A stretch of DNA of 64,000 bases from Pisaster brevispinus. Lineage: Eukaryota > Echinodermata > Asteroidea > Forcipulatida > Asteriidae. The DNA lies in NCBI GenBank assembly GCA_023634235.1, contig JAMKCF010000018.1, positions 11,792,768 to 11,856,767 of the forward strand. The letters run 5' to 3'. Positions 22,001 through 31,445 of the stretch are shown here, one piece after another. The notes under the pieces are model-generated. The model saw only the letters and a list, made by a program, of their open reading frames with translations. It did not search any database and was not told where the DNA came from. The position numbers and the translations under genes were made by a program. The stretch's first letter is position 1, and the number at the start of each line of letters is the position of its first letter.

Positions 22001-23955
22001 AAGTAAAAAGTGTAACCTATAAAAGCTTCAATTTCTGTTAAGTTGTTCAGAGATCAAGGGTTGTTACTACGGAGCACCAAAAGGGACATAATAATTTCTC
22101 TCGAAATAAGTTCGAAAGCTCATATCATTTTTTTTTTTTTGCCCTCGAAATTGCCAGAGCTCGATTAAATTTTGCAAAAGCTCGAAAAAAATTATGCTAA
22201 ATCAATCCCTGCTCTCAAATCATTTCGCCCGATCATTTCGGGAGCTCAAATAAACTATTGCGAAATCAGTTCGTACTGTCGAAATCAATTCGATTGCTCA
22301 AAATAATTTATTTTGTGTGTGCTCAGAATAAGCTATTGCCAGAGCTCAAAATAAATTATTGCAATGGTACAAAACAAACCTTGTGTGCTCTCAAATTCAT
22401 TTCGCTTGAAATCATTTCGAACGCTAAAATAGTTTGTTTTGAGTGAAATAATTAATATCGTGACCACTCAACGAATTCAAACTATTTTCATAGTTTTTAT
22501 TTTGGGGGCTCCTCATTTAGCCTTATTGGTATTTGACTATATTATGGTTTCCTAGTTGACACATTGTTTGTTGTTCATAAAAACATACCATCACCTACCG
22601 ATATGAAGGGGTACCAAACCCTGATACATAAATCTTCTGTTCGAAAAAAAATAGTTCGCTGTTGACAAAAATTAACTCTTAATAAAAACAGGGTCTCAAA
22701 ACGGCATCATATCTGATCTTTGTAATAATGTTGGGCGCAATCTTTCAAGTTGCCGATTTTTTTATTTCGCGCAAAAGCCAATTTAAAAACGTGCGCAACT
22801 TTGGGAATTAAGTTTGCCCAGACGAGGCTCGAAATTGAAATGAACATACTCGGTTTGCATTTGTTTGTGCTGCAAGTTGCTCGAACCGTGGGGCTGATCA
22901 GATTCGCGAATGTCAGCATCCTGTCCATTTCCTCGAGAACTCCCCTGGTCACTTGAGCTGATGTTACTCCCACCGCTGCTCTTCGACATTTTTGTAGCTT
23001 AATTTTCGGTTCAAAGATGCCTTTGCATGTAATAATGCACGTTTAAGTGGGGTAAAACAAAATTAGTCTGCAGTATGGCGTCACAGTGTTGTTTTAATTC
23101 CTAGTCGCTTAAGGGCTTGTCGTGAAAAGCCCGGTTCATACTTCGTGCGAATGCGAATACGAAGCGAATATGACGTGAATTTGACGTCACAACTCTGTTT
23201 TCGGTGCGAATATTCGTTGCGAATTTGTGACGTCAACATTCGCTTCGCATTCGCATTCGCAGGAAGTCACATGAACCGGGCTTAACTCTGCGTTTTTTCC
23301 CAGTGTAACCTTCTTGATCAAAATGTGGGGTTTTTTACAATACGACAAACTCTTTGTATTTAGTTCCAATCGTCTATATGTAAGTATTACACAATCGTTA
23401 ACCTTTCTGCAAGAAAAACAACAATGTTAAAGACACTGCTCTAGAATTACAAAGGTCGTGGGTTCGAATTCTACCCAAGTAATATGTCTGTGTTACTTTG
23501 TTTACAGAACTCGGGAAAGTACTGAGTATACAGTGCTAACACACATCGGTGTAGAGTAAAACCAAAATTAATATTCTTTATCCCCGATGCAAAATCCCCG
23601 AACATAAATGGCATCCCTTCTTACTATGAGTAAGAAGGGATGCCATTTATGTTCACAGAGTTCACAAAAGTGCCATGAAATTGACAACAGGCAAGTTAGT
23701 TTACGCCTTGTACTCATTTGTCGTGTTTACTAAATCAACATGAACGAAATAAACATTTAATAGATGTCTTTCCTTTATTTCATTTCAGATGATATTGACC
23801 TCCTATATGTAAGTGTGCATGAGATTGGGCATAGCATTGGCATAGGCCACAGCGCCACTAAAGGTGCCATCATGTACCCAACTTACGCCAAGGTGCCTAC
23901 AGTGGCACTTCATTGCGATGACATTCAGGCTGCCCGAGCTCATTATGGTCAGTAA
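19075..23955 (+). CDS. Matrilysin-like matrix metalloproteinase (four exons)
   Basis: A secreted zinc endopeptidase of the MMP family (extracellular matrix cleavage). Exons: 19075-19173, 19343-19599, 21119-21402, 23789-23955; all introns have GT/AG ends and phases agree (0, 2, 1), giving 268 residues. An N-terminal hydrophobic signal peptide (about residues 1-20) is followed by a propeptide with the cysteine switch MPRCGVPDF, which keeps the zymogen inactive. The catalytic domain has the structural zinc/calcium segment GKSGTLAHAFYPGSGLGGD and HYDDAE, the zinc helix HEIGHSIGIGHS with three His and the catalytic Glu, and the Met-turn IMYPTY. It stops about 20 residues after the Met-turn helix, with no hinge or hemopexin domain, as in minimal matrilysins. 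The start is the first ATG downstream of a TATA box; a poly(A) signal follows at 24150. Confidence 0.9.
19600..21118 (+). other. Metalloproteinase intron 2
   Basis: It starts GTAAGG and ends TTTCATTTCAG. It holds two copies of a CACTTGGCAAGCAT...GCCGCCTG motif (19659 and 19801) and a C run at 20744. No nested gene is seen. Confidence 0.7.
22080..22460 (+). repeat. Cryptic simple repeat of GCTCGAAATAA/TTTCG words
   Basis: About a dozen loosely spaced copies of GCTC(A/G)AA(A)TAA and AATCATTTCG within 380 bp, without fixed period. It looks like a diverged short tandem repeat. Confidence 0.5.
23127..23283. mobile_element. ~157 bp palindromic MITE in intron 3
   Basis: The left end AAGCCCGGTTCATACTTC and right end ATGAACCGGGCTT are inverted repeats that continue through GCGAATGCGAA...CGAAGCGAAT arms around a GACGTCACAA centre. 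It has no ORF. It is a typical short non-autonomous inverted-repeat element. Confidence 0.7.
23430..23596 (+). repeat. tRNA-derived SINE, 5'-truncated copy
   Basis: It shares ACACTGCTCTAG, a Pol III B box (GGTTCGAATTC, one change), AACTCGGGAAAGTACTGAGT and the 3' end TCCCCGATGCAAAA with the copy at 28342-28700. The A box part is missing. Confidence 0.8.
23600..23654. repeat. Perfect 26 bp inverted repeat with 3 nt loop
   Basis: GAACATAAATGGCATCCCTT plus CTTACT (23600-23625) is mirrored exactly at 23629-23654 around the loop ATG. It adjoins the 3' end of the SINE. Absence of mismatches implies recent origin or active correction. No small-RNA gene is claimed. Confidence 0.85.
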
Positions 23956-24149
23956 TTGCTACTGAGCAGTCACGAATCACTTCTTTAGTCACACGTACTA
24001 GTTTGTTTGGTTGTTCACGATAAGCAATAATGTGTTTCATCTATTATCAGCTTTGTATTTGCTATGATATTGTATCAACACATGCGGGGATTATCAATCG
24101 CTGCTAAGATTACGCCTTCTTAAAGAATTCATGATGTCTGTAAAGAGAC

Positions 24150-24155
24150 AATAAA
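24150..24155 (+). promoter_or_regulatory. Poly(A) signal of the metalloproteinase gene
   Basis: AATAAA lies 195 nt after the stop codon, followed by a second AAATAAAA at about 24166. It is the first canonical signal downstream of the gene. Confidence 0.55.
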
Positions 24156-26280
24156 GATCCACTCAAATAAAATGAGAACATTTAAGAAACCATCCAGTGA
24201 TTCTATCCTTCTATTCAGGACACAATTAAGTAGGTATAAGCTTAACAACAATGCACTAGACGCTATACATGCATTTTAGTAATTTCTGCTAGAGTCCTAC
24301 GCTGAACATTTCCGCTGATTTCCTAGGGCTAATTTACATATCTGTTCAACGGTAAGAATGCTGAACTCAGTCTATAAAATAGACTGTGTGAGACCATAGA
24401 AAAAGGACCGCGTGTGTCCTTTCTCTATGGGGGACTCGCGCTTTCTCCAACGTTGGGAGATGTTAAAATGCGTGATTTTGTTTACTGTTAATCCAGGGTA
24501 GGAACCATAGTGGGAAAACAAGTTTCCCAAACGTTCTATTACACGCAACACTTGCACGGTCAATTGCTGTCAATTACCTGTAGTCGTAGGCTGCGTCCAA
24601 ATCGGCGGCTACGGCTACGAATACGGCTGGGTCGCTGCGCTGAAGTTTAGAATGTCCTTAGCAACACCCTTAGCAGTCGTAGCCGTAGCCTTAGTTGATA
24701 TTTCGGTTACAGCCTTATTCCCCAGTAACGTCATGGTTTCGTATACATTACTTCTGGTGATTGTGGTGTTTTGAATAAGAAGAGTCTTGACTCGCAAAGA
24801 AATTCAAACATGGCGAAACAACTTTTAAGCGTGCTTAGTAACCAAACTAATAAACCTTGTGCATTGACATCATCAAGCCGCCAATCAGGATTGGCCAATG
24901 AACGACCTCCTTTTGACTTCTAGGCGAGGGCGCCCTACTCAAATGACGTCACATACATGAGGTTTATTCTGTCAGTTTGCAAGGACAACCTCGTTTAAAA
25001 AATAAAAACAATTATACTAAGAAGCTGCATCCAGTTCTTTATCTGATATAGCAAGTATGAGAAGGTTATTGATAATGTATGTAGGCAGCAAGGGATATTA
25101 GGACAGCCTCTCTTTCAAATTAACCCTGTAAGTCACCATCCCCAATTTCACAAGATTTCATTTGGTTCATTGATTTATTATTTAGTATGATATTATACTT
25201 TTTGCGAACATACACAAATGTACGTTGAGAAATATACTGTTTGTGACTATCATCTAATCAAGATCTTGTTTGTGATGGTTTGTTCTTGTTGTTATTTCTT
25301 GAATAAAAAGTGGTAATGGTTTGTCTTTCATTGGCATTAAAGACACTGTATCAATGACTTTTTTCTTAAATCGCATGCTTTAACTTTGGTTTAAAAAAAA
25401 CAGTTTACTTTCCAAAATGATACAAAATATAACCTTCATATCAGCTGTGAAGTGGCCTGGTTGAAATACTCAAACGACAATTTAAAAACATGACACATGG
25501 TTCAAGATTCGTCACGATTTTAAACCCACCAAGAAAATACAGAATTAAGCAATAATTGTATGCGCCCTGGTAAGTAGTTCAAAAGTAAGTTAATATATAC
25601 AAAACACGATGGAGCAATCTACATATCGGAAACGCAATCATGGTTCGATTTCGAAAAGCGCTATATTTAACTTAAGATGAGTTATCAATGTTGCCATAGT
25701 GGTTTGTGTTGTGACATATCAGACTTTGGTTAGTACATAAGACTGATATACACATCTTCAGACCAATCTTAGCTCTTTGTGAAATCTGTACATCCTTTCA
25801 CCTAGGTCGGTACGTTAGTTTACTTTATAATGCCTATCACATAGGTTTTCTACACCTTTGCAGGGAGTTTGAAATCTTGACGGTTGTTACCGGCCGTTGC
25901 ACAGGAAACAGTCACAGCCTGTTACATCCTTCGTTGTTTATACCGTGACTACAAGGTATAAGCGCTCTGCACTAATTCACGGTATTATGTTTTTTTCCAA
26001 ACGCTACAGGTCAATCACTATACTCGTGTATAAGGATACGAAGTAAACGGTAGTCAGCAAAGTAGTAATACGTAGACCCGCTACACTGCTTTGAGCTTAT
26101 TCTCCCTAAAAAGTGTTTATGTACTTTGGTAAGATAACCAGTACAACGAACGATTTCAGTGTTATTCCGTTGTTTGGAGGTTTCTGTTTTTGATTCAGAC
26201 ATTTCTTAATACTTTTTTCTTATAATTGAAAAGTCGTGAGCTCCTTTACGCACTTCATGTGTACTTACAAATCAGTTGAG
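24156..26280. other. Intergenic sequence, MITE-like fragment near 24590-24700
   Basis: GGCTGCGTCCAAATCGGCGG at about 24590, with GGCTACGGCTACG and a later CGTAGCCGTAGCC, forms a short inverted-repeat element. A related GTCCACATTCGCGGCTGTGG sequence is near 37310. The rest is AT-rich with no supported gene. Confidence 0.35.
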
Positions 26281-27085
26281 AAGAACACCTCACACCGGAT
26301 CGTTTTTAAAAACTCCTTTTCTAACACACTTATATGTAAATTTTCTCGAATCAAAATCACTTATATGCTTGAGTTGAGTTTCTGCTCTGCGTGTGTAATA
26401 CTTTGTCATGCGCACACAAACGAAGAAATCCACACCAGGGGTCGGTTTGTAAAACGGATTTCTTAACATTTTATCTTAAAAATACAACCAATCAAAGACT
26501 GGCATTCCATACACAAAGGATTGTGTATTAATATTGATTTGTCCACACCGTTAAACGCTTTCGAAAATGTATTTCTATTTTTTTGAATATTAAAATAATC
26601 ATTTTTCTGAAGTCTCTCCTACTGGCATGAGTAGACAATGCGCTGAAATCCACGCCTGGTGTCGATTTGTGAAACGGCTTGTTCAACACTTTGTATTTCT
26701 AATGACAAAAGGATTAATGTAGTAATGCTGATTTTACCATATTTTTATAAAGCTACCTTATATTTATTTGTGATTTTTGAATGTTCAATTCACGAGTCCC
26801 TATGCTGCAGTCTGTGCGTGGGTACTACCTTGCCGTGCGTATACCATAATGAACAAATCAAAGCCAGGGTCGATTTGTAAAACAGTTTTCTCAACACTTT
26901 ATCGTTTCAAATTCAGCCAATCAAAGACTGGCATTCCACAGAAAAATGATTCATGTAGTATTGGTGGTTTTACTATATTTTTTATGAAGCTGCCTTATAT
27001 TTATTTCGGATTTTTTAATACTAAAACCGCAAGACCCTTTAGAGTTTGGAGTCTGTGCATGTGGATCACTCTGCCATAGGCTACC
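26281..27085 (+). repeat. Diverged satellite-like tandem repeat, period about 215 bp
   Basis: Each unit has a GG(G)GTCGATTTGTAAAAC-type start (about 26437, 26657, 26867; a weaker one at 26297) followed by TTCTCAACACTTTATC, then CAATCAAAGACTGGCATTCC (26488, 26918) and CCTTATATTTATTT (26757, 26992). Three to four units are recognisable, with substantial divergence. Short ORFs inside are not conserved between units. Confidence 0.65.
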
Positions 27086-27259
27086 AGGTAGCTGCTATAG
27101 GCTACCAGGTAGCTGCTATAATTATGTATGTTGCTAAATTCCTCCGATGGCGTTTCTTTGCAGTCCCATGTGCATGAATGTAACATTTTCTTAGGCTAAT
27201 ACATTTTGAATGGCATTGAAGGACTTGAAAAACATTGACTGACTTACACTCAGTTTTTG

Positions 27260-28341
27260 TTACCGTAGCTTCTATTGCCAGGCACGTGAATTTGATGATG
27301 AAATCCGCATCACTCAACTTAAGATTTGACCCCCAAATTTAGATTTAAAATTTGAAATAAAAATTATCATACATTCCAAAAAACACGCCGATTATAATAT
27401 TACAAGCTAAAGTTAAAGGAGCATGGTGAAAGAGAAGTGCTCATAATGATGCGCTGTGAGTGTGCGCACGGCCACGGGCTAACGGAAGGGCCCTTGTGTG
27501 GGTTTTCTTTGTTCCACTTCGACCCACAGTATACAATATTTTCCATTGGATATGATTTGCTGTCGTCAAATGGAAACTGATAACGGTTAACCAATCATAA
27601 TTCATAATACACTTATGAAAAGAGAAAATATTCAGCTTCAAGAAGCTGTTTGATCCCTAAACATGCGCTGTGCAGTACACGGGCTCTGGTAATTCTAGTT
27701 GCGTGAATTATGACAGAGGTTCTTTCGCGCGCCAGCATGCCAAGATTTACACCCTTTCAGAGAAGGAACATGTAAGATGGAATGGACACGTTCTGCGCAT
27801 GACTGGCCAACGCCTCCTCAAGGTACGACGTCTGTGCAAGGAATTGACAGAAGGCAAGCATCAAGTGGGACAACCCAAGCCTCAAAACCACCCTGAAAAG
27901 CTTCGAATTCCCCGTGGAAACCTGGAAACCTTGGTCTCAAACCCGGGCCCGAAACCAGGAATTATTGGGAGGGCGAACATGAATTTTGGGGTGGGCGAAT
28001 ATGACAGAAAATGTACATCGGCGGGTCATCCGTCTCACAGCGACGTAGGGGAGACATTTTGAAAATGTAGGCCCTATCCCATCAGCCATTTGGTCCATTT
28101 TTGCGCTTGTTTGGTGAGTTTTTTTGTGAGAACTATCTTTTTAATTTTGAGTGGATTTTCTTTTCTTTTCTTTTTTCTTTTTTGGTGGACCTTTTTTTAT
28201 TTTGTTTTGGTGGACCTTTTTTCTTTTCTTTTTTATGGGGGAACGCTGCCCCCGCCCCTCCCTTTTACCGGCCTGCTCAGACCCACCTTCATTATTACGC
28301 AGTCTGACAACACGAAGGGTCAAGTCAGCTTAACAGCTCTG
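27260..28341 (+). repeat. 1 kb interspersed repeat, copy B (LINE 3'-end remnant)
   Basis: Matches 9414-10440 over its whole length, including the frame at 27670-28062 with HVRWNGHVLRM and a longer C-terminal extension than in copy A. It ends at a 10 bp direct repeat where a SINE has been inserted, then continues at 28711. Confidence 0.7.
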
Positions 28342-28700
28342 TATTTTTTTTCACAGAACTCGGGAAAGTACTGAGTATACAGTGCTAACACACATCGGTG
28401 TAGGGTAAAAACCACAATTAATATTCTTTATCCCCGATGCAAAATTAACATCTATTAAATCGTTGCGGTACCCGCTGCTAAAATATAGGATTCGAACTGC
28501 CTCTAGCTACCGGGCAATCTCGGTGGTCTAGTTGGTAAGACACTGCTCTAGATGCAAAGGTCGTGGGTTCGAATCCCACCCGAGTAATATGCCTGTGATT
28601 TTTTTCACATAACTCGGGAAAGTACTGAGTATACAGTGCTAACACACATCGGTGTAGAGTAAAAACCAAAATTAATATTCTTTATCCCCGATGCAAAAGT
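28342..28700 (+). mobile_element. tRNA-derived SINE with 10 bp target duplication
   Basis: AACAGCTCTG at 28332-28341 and 28701-28710 is an exact target duplication. The inserted DNA carries a headless tail unit (28342-28447) and then a full unit with a Pol III A box (TGGTCTAGTTGG at 28530) and B box (GGTTCGAATCC at 28568), CACATAACTCGGGAAAGTAC and the 3' end CCCCGATGCAAAA. It is therefore a dimer-like SINE moved by LINE machinery. It is not a functional tRNA gene because the acceptor end lacks pairing and runs on into the SINE body. Confidence 0.85.
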
Positions 28701-28710
28701 AACAGCTCTG

Positions 28711-28841
28711 CACAAACTTCCCTTTATTTACTTTTTGATAAATTGTTTGGGGTTTCCAGAGACATTTGCACAAGAAATCATAATAGTTGCAATTTGGTCT
28801 AGAGGTCAACCCATTACTTCGCAAATATTGACTAGACTAAA
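28711..28841 (+). repeat. Distal part of the 1 kb repeat family, copy B
   Basis: Matches 11229-11355, confirming that the SINE interrupted a longer repeat. Confidence 0.6.
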
Positions 28842-29038
28842 TAAAACCAATTCAAGCAACATTGTATTTTGAGATGAGCCCACATGTGTCTCTTTGTAGG
28901 CCTAAAGTTTAAACAACTTCTGCTCAATCAACCATTCCTTTGAATAACACCCTCTGTTTACAAAACTTAGCAAGAACATCACAATCTCTTACATCTTCCC
29001 ATAGGGTGTAAGTCTCGCTTATCCTTGCAACATCATCC

Positions 29039-29698
29039 TGTTCCGCCCTAACTTGGCAATCGTCCCAACTAATAGTTGGGATTGGCCCCAACTTGAGCTA
29101 AAGATGGGGCGCCCAACTATAGTGGGGATCGCAGTAAACACAGAGCAACCCAACCCCGTGCCGCGTGAATCATAACTAAAAACAACGAGTAATAAGTATG
29201 AAGTTGTTAATATTAAGACCACTTTATATACGAGTTTTTGGGAATATTTGAGACTAATTAGAATTTTGGTTTTCCGAGAGAAGGGAAATTAAATGCGTAG
29301 GCCTACTTTGACTTTGAGCTGAAAACGTCACCCGGCATTGTGGCCGCTGTCAGAAAGGACATTTAAATGAGCGATAGTATCATTTAACTAAAAAAAGGCA
29401 TTTTCCAAACCTCTTCTTGGGCACTGACTCGCGACCGGCTCTAGCTCCATCATCAGTTTTGACCTAAGTTTTTACAGAGTCGAGACCTGCGTTTGAAATA
29501 ACGAATATTGTTAAATTATCAACCCTTCACGCCCATTTCTATCAGCTTGTGCGTCTGCACACAGCAATCCACGGTAACACGGTATCCCGTTGAGCTCTAT
29601 GGGCGATCCCAATTATAGTTGGGATCCCCCAATTTTAACACTCAAGTTGGGACCAGTCCCAAATATAGTTGGGACGATTGTCAAGTTAGGATGGAACA
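29039..29698. mobile_element. 660 bp inverted-repeat DNA element with 4 bp target duplication
   Basis: The element runs from TGTTCC to GGAACA. About 100 bp at each end are imperfect inverted repeats (left CCTAACTTGGCAATCGTCCC; right complement CCTAACTTGACAATCGTCCC). ATCC flanks it on both sides (29035-29038 and 29699-29702). The interior has no transposase. This is a non-autonomous DNA transposon. A 4 bp duplication occurs in the Chapaev group among others; family not assigned. Confidence 0.8.
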
Positions 29699-29702
29699 AT
29701 CC

Positions 29703-31367
29703 TACTCAGTTATCCAAAATAAACAACCAGGGCAAAGCCAAGAGTCTGGAGAAGAAGCAATCTGAAACCATATGGTTCGTTTCACCCAGTAGTGGCTTTA
29801 TTAGTACCAAGGCTGAGGTTTACTGCTGTACAATTCTTATGGGAATTCCGGGAGAAGTGGTCATTCATGGATTTTGTTTGTGTGTGACAAAAACACCCGA
29901 TGGTAATAAGACGACTGGCATGCTATTTGGCTAGGTGAAGTTGTGGAACTTGAAAATTTTAGATATTAAAAAAATGGCGAAGTACTGTCTTTTTAATTAA
30001 AAACTGTTACTCAATAAGTGAGCGATAGTGTCATTGAGTGTTTTAAACAGGTCCATGTAATTGGGCCCTGGTAAGAGTTCAGATTTGTTATTTATTTAAT
30101 GTAGTTAATGGTTTATTCTTACAAATTAAGTCCAATGTGAACACAGCTTTAGGGAATCAATGCAGTTGCCGTTGAGTCTTACAAATGTCTGTCGTTTACT
30201 TAATCTAAATTAGGCTCAACAATTTGACGGTGGAATGAGAAAGGAAAACACCTTCATCTGAAAAAACAACAAAATTCAGAGTAGGCAGTTATCTTTATTA
30301 TATATTTTCAAGTCAAACCAAAGAATACAAATTAGTTTAATCATCGATTGGGCGATTTTATTATTTTTTTTATTTACAAAATCCAAAACAGTACAGCCAG
30401 GAAAATGCATTTTACAAGCCTATGATTGTAGACTAGAGCCAGAGTTGACAGTAGCCTGCAAGTTTTCCGTTAACAAAAAATGTATAGCTGATAAGAGGCA
30501 GCATTATGCTATAATAATTATACAACAAATTATTTACTGTCATGTCTGCAGGTGGCGCCCTAGCATTTCCCATGTTTCCCATAGCTTGTCTGAAGTGAAA
30601 TTTACTATAATTATGCAAAATTATTTTGATTTTTTAAAGAACGAAATCAACTGTGAATTAAATCTTTAAATACACACTTTTCATGTGACGCTTTGTCTCT
30701 TTTTACTGAAACCTGACATGTTTATAATATTTTTAAAAGATCAACGGTCATGTTAAACCAGAAACGTAATCGATTGGCACCAAAGCTGTAAATGATTCCA
30801 TGTAACTTATTAGTTATTAGTTTTTTTATTGTTTTCATTTACCAATGAGAATTGACATACTAACTTTTGACAGCATGCTGGCAAAGTTTTGTCCTGCCCG
30901 CTTCTAACCAAATAACTAACCCCTGTTGATTGACAACCCCTCTAGGAAAAGTGGCATGGTTCAGCGTTAGGGTATCATTGCATACGAGCTGGCCGGTGTG
31001 GACTATATGGTTAAGTATGTGCTGACAGAGGCCCTCAATGCAGGGTTTTAGATGCAAGAACCTGCAGTCTCACAACCACGTCCTACCAACTGAATATCGG
31101 ATCTTGCAGTTCCCTCTAAGCGGTCTCTGGTTGCGAGGTACCTCACAATAATTGTCATGATTACACATCCACCATACCTTTTTGTTTGGTTAACCGGCCC
31201 AACAAAATTTTAATCATAAGTGACTCAATGTAACGCAAAATTCGAACAAATTTGATTTTATGAAGTGATTACTACGTATTGACCAATAAAGTTTTATGCG
31301 TGGATTTGTCCAAATGACAGATTATCCACATTCTTTGTGCATGATTGGTTTAGAGTCTCTCGGTTAA
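29703..31367. other. Intergenic sequence, nothing recognised
   Basis: AT-rich with no supported ORF, RNA gene or repeat. The GTTAACAT and TTTATT words nearest the TRIM gene may belong to its 3' UTR. Confidence 0.3.
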
Positions 31368-31373
31368 TTTATT
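31368..31373 (-). promoter_or_regulatory. Poly(A) signal candidate of the TRIM-NHL gene
   Basis: TTTATT on the plus strand reads AATAAA on the minus strand, 73 nt past the stop codon of the TRIM gene. Confidence 0.5.
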
Positions 31374-31445
31374 ATTACTGCTTAAATTTGCAAGCTGTAA
31401 ACTGCCTTGTTATTGTATCATTTTCGACCATGACGTCCTTGACAC

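Larger units (their letters stand above)
21403..23788 (+). other. Metalloproteinase intron 3, with nested repeats
   Basis: It starts GTAATG and ends TTTCATTTCAG. It contains a block of interspersed GCTCGAAAT/GCTCAAATAAA words at 22080-22460, a palindromic MITE (23127-23283), a 5'-truncated SINE (23430-23596) and a perfect 26 bp hairpin (23600-23654). The minus-strand frames 22707-22989 are not recognised. Confidence 0.7.

Noticed and set aside
23600..23654. microRNA precursor
   Set aside because: A perfect 26 bp stem with a 3 nt loop lacks the mismatches, length and loop size of an animal pre-miRNA.
28510..28590. Functional tRNA gene
   Set aside because: A and B boxes are present, but acceptor-stem pairing fails and the sequence continues as SINE body between target duplications.
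29590..29934. 114-codon plus-strand ORF
   Set aside because: It begins inside the right inverted repeat of the 660 bp element and has no recognised domain.
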